From: Halosimplex amylolyticum
GTDB lineage: Archaea > Halobacteriota > Halobacteria > Halobacteriales > Haloarculaceae
DNA: 64,000 nt
NCBI RefSeq assembly: GCF_051414035.1
Contig: NZ_JBLKNW010000002.1
Location: forward strand, 310,001-374,000
Direction: 5' to 3'
The translations under genes were made by a program, and so were the position numbers. Every line of letters begins with the position of its first letter. Position 1 is the stretch's first letter. Shown piece by piece: positions 34,706 through 42,341 of this stretch. The notes beneath the pieces are model-generated. The model searched no databases and was not told where the DNA came from. It saw only the letters and a list, made by a program, of their open reading frames with translations.

Positions 34706-34977
34706 GAGACGCGCCGGCAGCCCCTCACCACCGCCACCCTGGCCGCGCCGCTTACCATCTCGCTAAAATCGCTCACTGGATCTGTCCGCCTGCTCGACTC
34801 TCCGTCCGCCCACTCGACTTCCCCTCCACTCGCTCGACTCTCCGTCCGAGCGCGCAGCGGCTGTCGCTACGAGCGGTGCGGCGGACCGCGTCCAGACCGA
34901 ACCGGCGCGTCCCCGGGCAGACGGCCCGGCTACCCCGGTCCGTTCGGCCCTCTCGACGGGAACGGAGGCCGTCCCAG
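34706..34977. other. Gene-free spacer with an orphan box A and short repeats
   Basis: Contains the box A-like copy at 34750-34769. It also contains pyrimidine-rich repeats of CTCGACTCTCCGTCCG around 34791-34850. Plus-strand ORFs here are shadow-like and I do not accept them. Confidence 0.45.
34750..34769 (+). promoter_or_regulatory. Box A-like element (orphan, plus-oriented)
   Basis: Reads GCTTACC-N6-CTAAAAT; perfect half-site with a weaker TATA-like half. No plus-strand gene follows. It diverges from the strong copy at 34686-34705 and may assist it. Confidence 0.4.
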
Positions 34978-35265
34978 TCAGATGTCCTCGACGAGTTCGC
35001 CGACCCGATCGAGGGGGAGCGCTTCCATGGTCTTCGTGTCGAGGCCGTGGCGCTCGATGACCTGCGTCACCTGGAACGCCGTCTCGCTGCTCTCGACCGT
35101 GAACCTGACGTGGAAGTCGTAGTCACCGAGAATCGCGTACGTCTCCTCGACGTCGCCCCCGAGTTCCTGGATGTCCTCCCGGATCGCCCCCCAGATCGAC
35201 ACGAACTCCTGGGGATTCTGGAACTGGCCCTCGTTCACGTCGACGTGAGTGATGTATGTTGGCAT
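34978..35265 (-). CDS. GYD-like small dimeric alpha-beta barrel protein
   Basis: 95 aa from ATG 35265. It starts MPTYITHVDVNEGQFQNPQE and contains ELGGDVEETYAILGDYDFHV, the G-x-Y-D segment that names the GYD family, with a ferredoxin-like fold. The function of GYD proteins is not established; many are thought to be ligand-binding or structural. A TATA-like TACATTGG lies upstream on the minus strand around 35300. It has no box A and may not belong to the glycan regulon although it lies within the locus. Upstream, 35266-35402 shows nothing special. Confidence 0.75.
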   Translation of the reverse strand: MPTYITHVDVNEGQFQNPQEFVSIWGAIREDIQELGGDVEETYAILGDYDFHVRFTVESSETAFQVTQVIERHGLDTKTMEALPLDRVGELVEDI

Positions 35266-35402
35266 AGGACACGATTCGTCAGTGGGGCGGCGTCCCAATG
35301 TAGATTTCGACGTTCCATCGATCCGGACTGTTTCGCGTCGTCCCGTCCGCGTCGCAGTCCTGCGGTCGGACGGTCCCTAGCCGGAATCGGAGCGGGCCGG
35401 CG

Positions 35403-35978
35403 TCACCGGCCGTCGAGGAGTCGCCAGGCGGCCAGTGGACCGGGCGCGCCGTCGGCCAGCCAGAGGAGGCCCACGGCAGTGACGAGCCCGATCTGCACGA
35501 CGAGCAGCGGGCTCGGTTCGAGCGAGAGTATCTGGGCGAGATACCGGAGGAAGTACACGAGCGCCCGCTCGACCAGCCCGCGGTCGGTCACCGGGCCAGG
35601 AAACGAGGCGACCGGCCAGAGGACCCGGCCCACGGGGACGGGGTCGCCTCGCAGGACGGGATAGACGAGGTCGCCGGCGAGGTGCGAGAGCCAGCCGATC
35701 CCGAACGCGGCGACGGCCGGCTCGCCGCGCCGCTCGCGGACCGCGACCGCGGCGGCGACGCAGAGCGCCGGACCGACGACGAGCACCGAGTGAGCGGGCC
35801 CGTAACCGACGGCGAACACGTCCAGCGACCAGGCGAGCGGTTTGTCGACGAGGTCGGGCACCTGGGTCCCGAGGGCGAGCAGCAGGACCCACTGGCCGTC
35901 GGGGGCGTGTCCGTCGACCGCGTGGACGGCGACCGAGTAGCACAGGTAGCCGACGGCGAGGTGCTCCCAGGGCCACAT
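35403..35978 (-). CDS. DUF457/YdjM-type membrane-bound metal-dependent hydrolase
   Basis: 191 aa from ATG 35978. It starts MWPWEHLAVGYLCYSVAVH and has the pattern of His/Asp in membrane helices (PDLVDKPLAW, GPAHSVLV, GIGWLSHLAGDLVYP) typical of DUF457 proteins such as YdjM. About five hydrophobic segments. The family is predicted to be metal-dependent membrane hydrolases; substrates are unknown, a membrane lipid or lipid-linked intermediate is plausible. It starts 7 nt after the stop of the phosphatase-fold gene and belongs to that box A-driven operon. Confidence 0.85.
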   Translation of the reverse strand: MWPWEHLAVGYLCYSVAVHAVDGHAPDGQWVLLLALGTQVPDLVDKPLAWSLDVFAVGYGPAHSVLVVGPALCVAAAVAVRERRGEPAVAAFGIGWLSHLAGDLVYPVLRGDPVPVGRVLWPVASFPGPVTDRGLVERALVYFLRYLAQILSLEPSPLLVVQIGLVTAVGLLWLADGAPGPLAAWRLLDGR

Positions 35979-35985
35979 CAGCGGG

Positions 35986-36927
35986 TCACCCGTTCGACAC
36001 CCGTTCGACGTCGCTCGTCGGCGTGCGCCAGCCTGTGTCGGTGGCGGTCGTCTCGACCCACGGCACACGCTTTACCGGTGGGATGGCCAGCCCGTCGAGG
36101 TGGCCGTACGCTCCCCACTCGCCGAACGCCTCGCCGTGGTCCGCGGTGATCGCGACGGTCCGCGCGTCGAGGTTCTCGAGGAGGACCGTCACCTCGTCGA
36201 GGACGTACCGCAGGTCGTCGAGGTAGCGCTCCCAGAGGAGTTCGCGACTCACGTCGCCGTCGCGGAGTCCCGACCAGGCGTCGGTCTCGTCCGTCCGGTC
36301 GTCCCCGTCGGTCGTCCGGCCCAGCGAGGGCGTGCCGGGCTGGCCGTAGTGGGCGACGAGTCGACCGGCGTCCGTCGCGCGGCCCGCGACGATGGCTCGT
36401 TCGGTCACGTCGCCCGGCGGCACGGCTCCGATCCGTTCGTCGCGCCCGTGAGGCCAGACGCGAACGAGGTCCGCGAAGTCGTCGTCGCTCACGACGTTCC
36501 GGCGCGGCCACCCGAACGGGACCGTGAGGTTCGGCCCGTACACGCCCTCCTCGAAGACCGGTTCGGCGAATGCGCTCGCCGTCACGTGCGCGGTGTCTGC
36601 GACGGTCTCCCGGTGGTCCGTCGTGAACGTCTTGACCAGCCACTCGGGGGAACTGCACCCGACCGAGCGGACGCTCTCGATGTCCTCCCGGTCGAGGTAC
36701 GGGTACTCCGGCGCGACAGCGCGGAGCGCGTCGACGCGACAGGCGTCGAGGACGATCAGCGCGTCCCAGTCGCGCTCGTAGACGTTTCGACCGGGCTCGA
36801 CGCGCGAGGTGACGGTGTACCAGAGCCCGAGGTACGCGCAGTAGGCGCCCCGGAGGACCGCCCGCCGGGGGTCCTCCGTGAGCCCCTCGCGGAGCGCCGA
36901 CGCCCAGCCGCTGAAACTGACCGGCAT
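35986..36927 (-). CDS. Alkaline-phosphatase/sulfatase-fold enzyme (paralogue 3)
   Basis: 313 aa from ATG 36927, or 323 aa from an in-frame GTG at 36957. Each start lies exactly 30 nt below its own box A copy (36954-36973 and 36984-37003), so two N-terminal forms are possible. It shares GLWYTVTSR, LIVLDACRVDALRAVAPEY and AITADHGEAFGEWG with the 19813 protein. Its variant motif SVGCSSPEWLVKTFT has Cys where the paralogues have Ser. Cytoplasmic or peripheral; probable phospho- or sulfo-group chemistry on a glycan intermediate. It heads an operon with the DUF457 gene. Confidence 0.82.
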   Translation of the reverse strand: MPVSFSGWASALREGLTEDPRRAVLRGAYCAYLGLWYTVTSRVEPGRNVYERDWDALIVLDACRVDALRAVAPEYPYLDREDIESVRSVGCSSPEWLVKTFTTDHRETVADTAHVTASAFAEPVFEEGVYGPNLTVPFGWPRRNVVSDDDFADLVRVWPHGRDERIGAVPPGDVTERAIVAGRATDAGRLVAHYGQPGTPSLGRTTDGDDRTDETDAWSGLRDGDVSRELLWERYLDDLRYVLDEVTVLLENLDARTVAITADHGEAFGEWGAYGHLDGLAIPPVKRVPWVETTATDTGWRTPTSDVERVSNG

Positions 36928-36953
36928 GCCCGACCCTTCCCCAGCGGTCGGTT

Positions 36954-36973
36954 TCACTATGCGTTTGGTAACG
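36954..36973 (-). promoter_or_regulatory. Box A promoter, proximal, of phosphatase-fold gene 3
   Basis: Minus strand reads CGTTACC-N6-ATAGTGA. The ATG at 36927 is 30 nt from the centre. Confidence 0.6.
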
Positions 36974-36983
36974 ACGAAACCGC

Positions 36984-37003
36984 GGTTTAGCGCAGTCGTA
37001 AGC
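36984..37003 (-). promoter_or_regulatory. Box A promoter, distal, of phosphatase-fold gene 3
   Basis: Minus strand reads GCTTACG-N6-CTAAACC. An in-frame GTG (36957) lies 30 nt from its centre and would add ten residues to the protein. Confidence 0.45.
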
Positions 37004-37110
37004 CGACGCGGGCGGCGGGAGAACCCGCCACGGCCTCGCGAGTCCGGCGGCGGAACGCGTCGTCGCGTCCCCGTCTGGTTCGGCAGGCGAGGCCGTGGCG
37101 AGGTGCGCGC

Positions 37111-37130
37111 CGCTACGGTCCCGATAAGAA
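37111..37130 (+). promoter_or_regulatory. Box A promoter of lipoprotein deacetylase 3
   Basis: Reads CGCTACG-N6-ATAAGAA. The ATG at 37159 is 32 nt from the centre. Confidence 0.65.
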
Positions 37131-37158
37131 AGACGGGTCGGCTCGTCGGGACGGGTGC

Positions 37159-38505
37159 ATGAGTCGACAGACCAGACGAGCGTTCCTCGGCACCGTCGGG
37201 GCACTGTCCGTCACGGGTTGCCTCTCGTCGTTCCGCTCCGGCGAGACGGATTCACCGGATCGCGACGTCACACACACGGACGGCCCGATCGCCAACGGCA
37301 CCGCCACGGCCACCGCCTCGCCGACCCCGGACGAGACGGCGACCGCACCGAACGGCACGGACGCGCCGACCGCGACCGCCACGCCGACGAGTCCGCTCGA
37401 CCTCCCGGGCGAACAGCTCGACGACTTCGAGCGCTTCGACCGCTGGTTCGTCCTGAGCGACCAGGGGGAGCTCTCGGCGGAGACGAGCGACCCCTACGAC
37501 GGGAGCCAGTCCGCGCGCGTCGAATCGCAGAGCGGCGACGCCTTCGGCGGCATCTACACGGCGTTCAGCGAACCGCAGGACTTCTCGGACCGGAACCTCT
37601 CGCTGGCGGTCAAGCTCTCGAAACCGGAGATCGCGAAGATCTCCGTGGCCCTGCTGGCGCCCGACCGCGGGAACATGGTCCGGATGATGCGCACGATGCC
37701 CGGCCCGACCGACCGCTGGGTCCGCGTCGACTTCGGGACGACGACGGTCGAGCGCGACCCCGACCTCTCGAAGGTCCAGGAGATCCGCATCGTCTGCCGC
37801 CGGCGCGGCGGGGTCGAGGAACCGGTCGAGTTCGCGGTCGACGATCTGCGCGCCGTGGAACGGCCGGAGCGAGGCCGGGTCATGCTGACCTTCGACGACG
37901 CCCACGAGAGCCACTACGAGCGCGCGTTCCCCGCGATGCAGGAGTACGGCCTGCCGGGCGTCGAGGGTGTCATCGCGGCGGCCGTCGGCAACACGGACCG
38001 GCTCGACGTCGGGATGATGCGCGAGATGCGCGACGCCGGCTGGGACATGGCCTCGCACCCCGTCACCCGCGGGCGACTCCTCACGGAGTTCTCGGAGGCC
38101 AAGCAGAAACAGCGCATCGAGGACAACAAGCAGTTCCTCGACCGGAACGGGTTCCGCGAGGGTGCGCGCCACTTCCTCACCCCGCAGAACATGGTCGGGC
38201 CGAACACCGACGACCTGGTCCGCGAGCATCACGAGTCGCTGTTCACCTTCGGCGGCATGCCCAACGGCCTCTCCCCGACGACGACGTACAACTTCGGTCG
38301 CATCAACGCCACCGACCCGAGCGCGGTCCAGCAGTACGTCGACTACGCCGAGCAGTACGGCCAGCTCGTCGTCCTGAACCACCACGCGATCGGCCCGGAC
38401 GGGATCTCCGAGTCGGACTTCCGCGCCACCCTGGAGTACGTCGATCAGGCGGACGTCGAGGTCGTCACTGCGTCGGACCTCCTGGACGGCGACCTCTCGC
38501 CGTGA
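37159..38505 (+). CDS. Tat lipoprotein, polysaccharide deacetylase family (paralogue 3)
   Basis: 448 aa. MSRQTRRAFLGTVGALSVTGC carries a Tat motif and a lipobox with Cys21. A Thr-rich linker (about 25-80) is followed by a beta-sandwich region (about 85-240) and a NodB-like domain with VMLTFDDAHESHYERAF, WDMASHPVTRGRLL and VLNHHAIG. It is close to the 22634-24004 protein along its whole length; the 12131-13495 protein is more distant. Predicted lipid-anchored extracellular deacetylase acting on the exported polymer, though the usual second metal His is not clear. Single-gene unit with a leaderless box A promoter, followed by two 42-bp direct repeats. Confidence 0.87.
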   Translation: MSRQTRRAFLGTVGALSVTGCLSSFRSGETDSPDRDVTHTDGPIANGTATATASPTPDETATAPNGTDAPTATATPTSPLDLPGEQLDDFERFDRWFVLSDQGELSAETSDPYDGSQSARVESQSGDAFGGIYTAFSEPQDFSDRNLSLAVKLSKPEIAKISVALLAPDRGNMVRMMRTMPGPTDRWVRVDFGTTTVERDPDLSKVQEIRIVCRRRGGVEEPVEFAVDDLRAVERPERGRVMLTFDDAHESHYERAFPAMQEYGLPGVEGVIAAAVGNTDRLDVGMMREMRDAGWDMASHPVTRGRLLTEFSEAKQKQRIEDNKQFLDRNGFREGARHFLTPQNMVGPNTDDLVREHHESLFTFGGMPNGLSPTTTYNFGRINATDPSAVQQYVDYAEQYGQLVVLNHHAIGPDGISESDFRATLEYVDQADVEVVTASDLLDGDLSP

Positions 38506-38553
38506 TCCCCGTCCGAGACGCTTTCAGTACCGCCCTCGGCCCCCGCGGTCCCC

Positions 38554-38637
38554 GAAGTCACCTCCACCGATCCAGCAGCCGACCCCACCGGGCCAGAAGC
38601 TCCCTCCACCGATCCAGCAGCCGACCCCACCGGGCCC
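38554..38637. repeat. Two 42-bp direct repeats after deacetylase 3
   Basis: Two nearly identical 42-bp units, with shared core CTCCACCGATCCAGCAGCCG, start about 50 nt after the deacetylase stop. They lie in the 355-nt stretch 38506-38860 that otherwise holds only the next promoter. Confidence 0.85.
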
Positions 38638-38810
38638 GCAGTCGGACGGTGCTCCGTCGCGGGGGACGGTCCGATCGCGATACGGCGGTTCCTGTCCCGC
38701 CGACCGCGAACCGGACCGCGCCACCGCCGCGCGCCCGCCCGACCGCGGCCGCCGGCGCGGATCGGGCGGATTTCCCGGCCGCCGTCGCCGGTGACTGCGG
38801 CCCGACGTTC

Positions 38811-38830
38811 CCTTATCAGACGCATAAGAA
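38811..38830 (+). promoter_or_regulatory. Box A promoter of flippase 2 (palindromic copy)
   Basis: Reads CCTTATC-N6-ATAAGAA; partly palindromic. A GTG (38861) lies 34 nt from the centre and opens the 40-codon leader ORF. Confidence 0.6.
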
Positions 38831-38860
38831 AGGCGGCTCCGGCGCGACGTTTCCATATCC

Positions 38861-38983
38861 GTGAACGTCGCCAGCCACGGCGGGGCCCCGACCGCTCGCA
38901 CGCCCGTCGGCCGTCGCGTCGCGACCGGTCCGGTCGCTCCCGTCGATACCGGCCGCTCCGACCCGGATCCGGGGTGGTCGTAG
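38861..38983 (+). CDS. Leader ORF (40 aa) before flippase 2
   Basis: GTG start 34 nt from the box A centre; open for 40 codons; TAG at 38981-38983 is followed after one base by the GTG of the flippase (38985). The composition is rich in Pro, Arg, Gly and Val with no recognisable domain. I infer coupling by reinitiation. Confidence 0.4.
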   Translation: MNVASHGGAPTARTPVGRRVATGPVAPVDTGRSDPDPGWS

Positions 38984-38984
38984 C

Positions 38985-40538
38985 GTGGACCGGACCATCC
39001 TCAGCGGGTTCCTGTCGATCGCGAGCGCGAAAGCGATCTCGCTCGTGATGGGTATCCTCACGACGCCAGTCCTCTATCAGCTGCTCGGGCCTCGCCGGGT
39101 CGGCATTTTCGGCACCGTCGTCTCGGTGCAGGCACTGTTCATGATCTTCGTGAGCGCCGGCGTCACCGACGGCGTCCGCAAGTACGTGGCCGAGGACCGC
39201 GACCGCGACCGCTGGGAGGGAGCGGTCGTCGGCTTCTACTTCCGGCTGGCGCTCCTCCTCGCGGCGGCCGGCGCCCTCCTCATGTTCTCGGCGACGTACT
39301 TCGGGCTCGTGGCGACGGTGTTCGGCCCGGCCTACGAGCCGCTGTTCTACCTGCTGGTCGTCGGCGTCTTCGCCGCGCAGTTCTGGGGCTACGCCCGCCG
39401 GACGCTCATGGGGTTCGGCCTCGAACGCTACTCGGAGCCGCTGAAGGTGTTCAACCACGGCCTCTTCGTCGGACTCGCGCTCCCGCTGGTCGCGCTGGGC
39501 TTCGGCGCGGCGGGCGCGCTCGCGGGGCGCGTCTTCTCGGGCCTCGTCGCCGCCGTCGTCGGACTCGCCATCATCGCGCGGAAGGCCTCGCTCCGCGGCG
39601 CGACGGCGTCGCCCGACTGGCTCCCCCGCCGGGAGATGCTGACGTTCAACTCGCTGACCGTCCTCCTCATGTTCCTGATGATGTCGCTGTACCACGTCGA
39701 CGTCGTCATGCTGCAGGTCCTCGTCGGCGGCGCCACCGTCGGCTACTACAAGGGCGCGCTCACCCTCGCGGAGTTCCTCTGGATGGTGCCGCTGATGATC
39801 CAGTCCGTGTTTGTCCACTCGATGTCGGAGCTGTGGTCGAACGACCGCGTCGACCGCATCAACGAGATCGCGGCCCGGACCACCCGCTACACCCTCCTGT
39901 TGACGGCGCTGATGGGACTCGGACTCGTCGCGCTCGCCGACGTGGCGGTCCCGACGTACCTCGGGAGCGAGTACACCCCGGCGGTGACGCCGCTCGTCCT
40001 GCTGGTCCCCGGCGCCGTCGGCTTCGCGCTCGCTCGCCCGCTGCTCGCCATCGAGCAGGGGAAAGGCGACCTGCGATACCCCATCGCCGCGACCGGCGCG
40101 AGCGCGGTCGTCAACGCCCTGCTCAACCTGGCGCTCATCCCGCGCTACGGGATGCGCGGCGCGGCGGTCGCCACCAGCGTCGGCTACGCGTCGATGTTCG
40201 TCTTCCACCTCTGGAGCGCCCGCCGGATCGGCTTCCAGCCGCTGGCTGACCTCCGAGTCGGGCGCGTCGTCGCCACCGTCGCGCTCGCGGCCGGTCCCAT
40301 CCTCGCCCTCCCGCGGTTCGTCACCGCCGACCTGCTCGTCCCGGTCGTCGGCGTCTCGCTCCCGCTCTCGCTGTTCGCCGTGCCGCCCGCGGGCCTGCTC
40401 GTCTTCCTGACGATCGCGTACCTCACCGGCGCGGTCGGCCTCGGTGAGACGATCGACGTCCTCACGTCCTGTCCGGACCCGCTCGGTGCGGTCGGGCGTC
40501 GGCTCCGTCGGCGGTTCCCCGAGCGCACCGCGGGCTAA
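38985..40538 (+). CDS. Polysaccharide flippase (Wzx/MATE-like), paralogue 2
   Basis: 517 aa from GTG. Hydrophobic with about 12-14 transmembrane segments; it starts MDRTILSGFLSIASAKAISL and contains ARPLLAIEQGKGDLRYPIAA and LNLALIPRYGMRGAAVATSV, typical of the polysaccharide transporter family. The second motif matches LNYVLILRYGMVGAAVATGI in flippase 1. Expected to translocate a lipid-linked oligosaccharide. Two flippases in one locus suggest two different glycans. GTG 38985 is chosen because it follows the leader stop by one base. Confidence 0.92.
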   Translation: MDRTILSGFLSIASAKAISLVMGILTTPVLYQLLGPRRVGIFGTVVSVQALFMIFVSAGVTDGVRKYVAEDRDRDRWEGAVVGFYFRLALLLAAAGALLMFSATYFGLVATVFGPAYEPLFYLLVVGVFAAQFWGYARRTLMGFGLERYSEPLKVFNHGLFVGLALPLVALGFGAAGALAGRVFSGLVAAVVGLAIIARKASLRGATASPDWLPRREMLTFNSLTVLLMFLMMSLYHVDVVMLQVLVGGATVGYYKGALTLAEFLWMVPLMIQSVFVHSMSELWSNDRVDRINEIAARTTRYTLLLTALMGLGLVALADVAVPTYLGSEYTPAVTPLVLLVPGAVGFALARPLLAIEQGKGDLRYPIAATGASAVVNALLNLALIPRYGMRGAAVATSVGYASMFVFHLWSARRIGFQPLADLRVGRVVATVALAAGPILALPRFVTADLLVPVVGVSLPLSLFAVPPAGLLVFLTIAYLTGAVGLGETIDVLTSCPDPLGAVGRRLRRRFPERTAG

Positions 40539-40571
40539 CCGTCCGCCCGGGCGGCGAGACAGTTGCGCGGC

Positions 40572-40591
40572 GCTTACCCGAGACATAATAA
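40572..40591 (+). promoter_or_regulatory. Box A promoter of the deacetylase-phosphatase operon
   Basis: Reads the best form, GCTTACC-N6-ATAATAA. The ATG of the 44-codon leader ORF (40618) is exactly 30 nt from the centre. Confidence 0.7.
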
Positions 40592-40617
40592 TGGCACCAC
40601 GGGGCCGGTGTTCGGTC

Positions 40618-40752
40618 ATGACGCCGATCGAACGGGCGCAGTCGCGGCGGCCCCGCTCGCCAGCATCGGGCCGAACGGCCGCCGCGCGACCGACGGACCG
40701 GACTGCCTCCGCGCGACAGACAGCGACCGGTCGCGCCGCGCGGAGGCGGTGA
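40618..40752 (+). CDS. Leader ORF (44 aa), Arg-rich
   Basis: ATG exactly 30 nt from the box A centre. TGA at 40750-40752 is followed after 3 nt by the GTG of the deacetylase gene (40756). It has twelve Arg and ends in three Arg, unlike any normal haloarchaeal protein, which supports a coupling role rather than a functional product. Confidence 0.45.
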   Translation: MTPIERAQSRRPRSPASGRTAAARPTDRTASARQTATGRAARRR

Positions 40753-40755
40753 CCC

Positions 40756-41688
40756 GTGGGGACGCTCGTGCTCTCGCTCGACGCGGAGCTCGCCTGGGGC
40801 TTTCACGACGTCGACCCGCCCGCCGAGCGGATCGCGGATGCCCGCCGCGCCTGGCGGCGACTGGTCGCGCTGTTCGACCGCTACGAGGTGCCCGCCACCT
40901 GGGCGGTCGTCGGGCACCTCCTGCTCGAGGACTGCGAGGAACCGCACCGAGACCACCCGGCCGGCGCCCGACCCTGCGACGTAGCGCCCGGGGGCGACGG
41001 CGACCGGTCGCTCTCGTCAGATCGGGCGTGGTACGGCCGCGACCTCGTCGAGGAGGTCCGCGAGGCCGACGCGGACCACGAGATCGCCGGCCACGGGTTC
41101 ACCCACGTCCACTTCGACCACGAGCGGATGACGCGGCTGTTCGCCCGCCGGGAGGTCGAGCGCACGCGCGACGCCGCCGCGGCCGTCGGCTGCGACCTCG
41201 ACTCGTTCGTCTTCCCCGTCAACGAGGTGGGCTACCGAGCTCTGCTGGCCGAGGCCGACTTCGGCTGTTACCGCGGCCTCGCGCCGACCGCCGACCGGAC
41301 GGCCGCGGACCGGCGCGTCCGGAAGGCCGCCGGCGCGCTGCTCGACCGCGGCCGCGCCCCGCTGGTCCGCCCGCGCGTCGACGAGTACGGGCTCGTGAAC
41401 GTCCCCGCTTCGATGTACCTCTTCGACGGGCTCGGCCCCGTCACCGGGGCGGCCGCAGCGCTGCATGACGACCCCGTCGCGAAGCGGGCCGAGCGCGGCG
41501 TCGACGCCGCGGCCGAAGACGGCGGCGTCTGCCACCTGTGGTTCCACCCCCACAACCTGACCGAACCCGCCGATTACGCCCGGCTCCGCCGGGTCCTGGA
41601 GCGCGCGGCGGACCACCGCGACGTGGGCGATCTGGAGATCGCGACGATGGGCGCCGTCGCCGACCGGACGCGGAGGCCCGAGTCGTGA
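40756..41688 (+). CDS. Cytoplasmic polysaccharide deacetylase (NodB-like)
   Basis: 310 aa from GTG. It starts GTLVLSLDAELAWGFHDVDP, with an Asp/Glu pair at the first motif, and EIAGHGFTHVHFDHERM supplies the H-x-x-x-H-type metal site. FPVNEVGY and HLWFHPHNL follow at the positions of NodB motifs. No signal peptide or lipobox, so unlike the three lipoprotein paralogues this enzyme should act inside the cell, on a lipid-linked or nucleotide-linked acetylated sugar. The GTG follows a leader ORF; the stop overlaps the downstream phosphatase gene (GTGA), so all are one operon. Confidence 0.9.
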   Translation: MGTLVLSLDAELAWGFHDVDPPAERIADARRAWRRLVALFDRYEVPATWAVVGHLLLEDCEEPHRDHPAGARPCDVAPGGDGDRSLSSDRAWYGRDLVEEVREADADHEIAGHGFTHVHFDHERMTRLFARREVERTRDAAAAVGCDLDSFVFPVNEVGYRALLAEADFGCYRGLAPTADRTAADRRVRKAAGALLDRGRAPLVRPRVDEYGLVNVPASMYLFDGLGPVTGAAAALHDDPVAKRAERGVDAAAEDGGVCHLWFHPHNLTEPADYARLRRVLERAADHRDVGDLEIATMGAVADRTRRPES

Positions 41689-42299
41689 CCGACGGACTCC
41701 GGACCGTCGCCGGCGAGTACGTCCGCCAGGGGATCGACCGCGCGGCGCGGACGATCGAGCGGACGCGGCTGCGCGTCGCCCCGTCACCGCGGGCGCTCGA
41801 TCCCGACGCGGCGCTCGCGGACCTCCCCGAGACACCGCGGATCCTCTTTCTCTGTCACGGGAACATCTGCCGGAGCCCGCTGGCCGAACGCTACGCGCGA
41901 AAGTGCGACGAGGGGGACGCCGCGCGGTTCGACTCCGCGGGGTTCTTGGCCGAGGACGGCCGGACGAGTCCGACGCAGGCCGTCGACGTGGCCGCGCAGT
42001 ACGGCGTCGACCTGACGACTCACCGGTCGACCCGCGTCACCGGTGACCTGCTCGACGAGAGCGACCTGGTGGTCGTGATGGACGTCCGGAACCTGCGTCG
42101 CCTGCGGCGGACCTTCCCCGAGCGCTCGGACCAGCCGTACTTCCTGCACGCGTTCACCGACGAGGAAGCGATCGCGGTCCCCGATCCGCACGGCGAGGGG
42201 TGGCGGGCGTTCGACGACGCCTACCGGTCGGTGACCGAGGCGACCGAGCGCCTCGTCGCCGCGCTGGCCGAGCCCGAACGAGTCTCCCCGCCCGCTTAG
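41685..42299 (+). CDS. Low-molecular-weight protein tyrosine phosphatase
   Basis: 204 aa from GTG. An N-terminal extension (1-55) precedes the phosphatase signature LFLCHGNICRSPLAERYAR (C-x5-R), with the later Asp in VPDPHGEGW serving as general acid. Bacterial capsule clusters pair such phosphatases with BY-kinases to control chain length, but no kinase is visible here. It may dephosphorylate a glycan enzyme or a sugar phosphate. It overlaps the upstream deacetylase by 4 nt, and its stop lies inside the next promoter box. Confidence 0.92.
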   Translation: MTDGLRTVAGEYVRQGIDRAARTIERTRLRVAPSPRALDPDAALADLPETPRILFLCHGNICRSPLAERYARKCDEGDAARFDSAGFLAEDGRTSPTQAVDVAAQYGVDLTTHRSTRVTGDLLDESDLVVVMDVRNLRRLRRTFPERSDQPYFLHAFTDEEAIAVPDPHGEGWRAFDDAYRSVTEATERLVAALAEPERVSPPA

Positions 42300-42313
42300 G
42301 ACGGCGATAAGAA
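42294..42313 (+). promoter_or_regulatory. Box A promoter of the ATP-grasp gene, overlapping the upstream stop
   Basis: Reads GCTTAGG-N6-ATAAGAA. The TAG of the phosphatase gene (42297-42299) is part of the first half-site. The ATG at 42342 is 32 nt from the centre. Confidence 0.6.
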
Positions 42314-42341
42314 AGGCGGTGGCCGCCCGAGGGCGAAGCGA

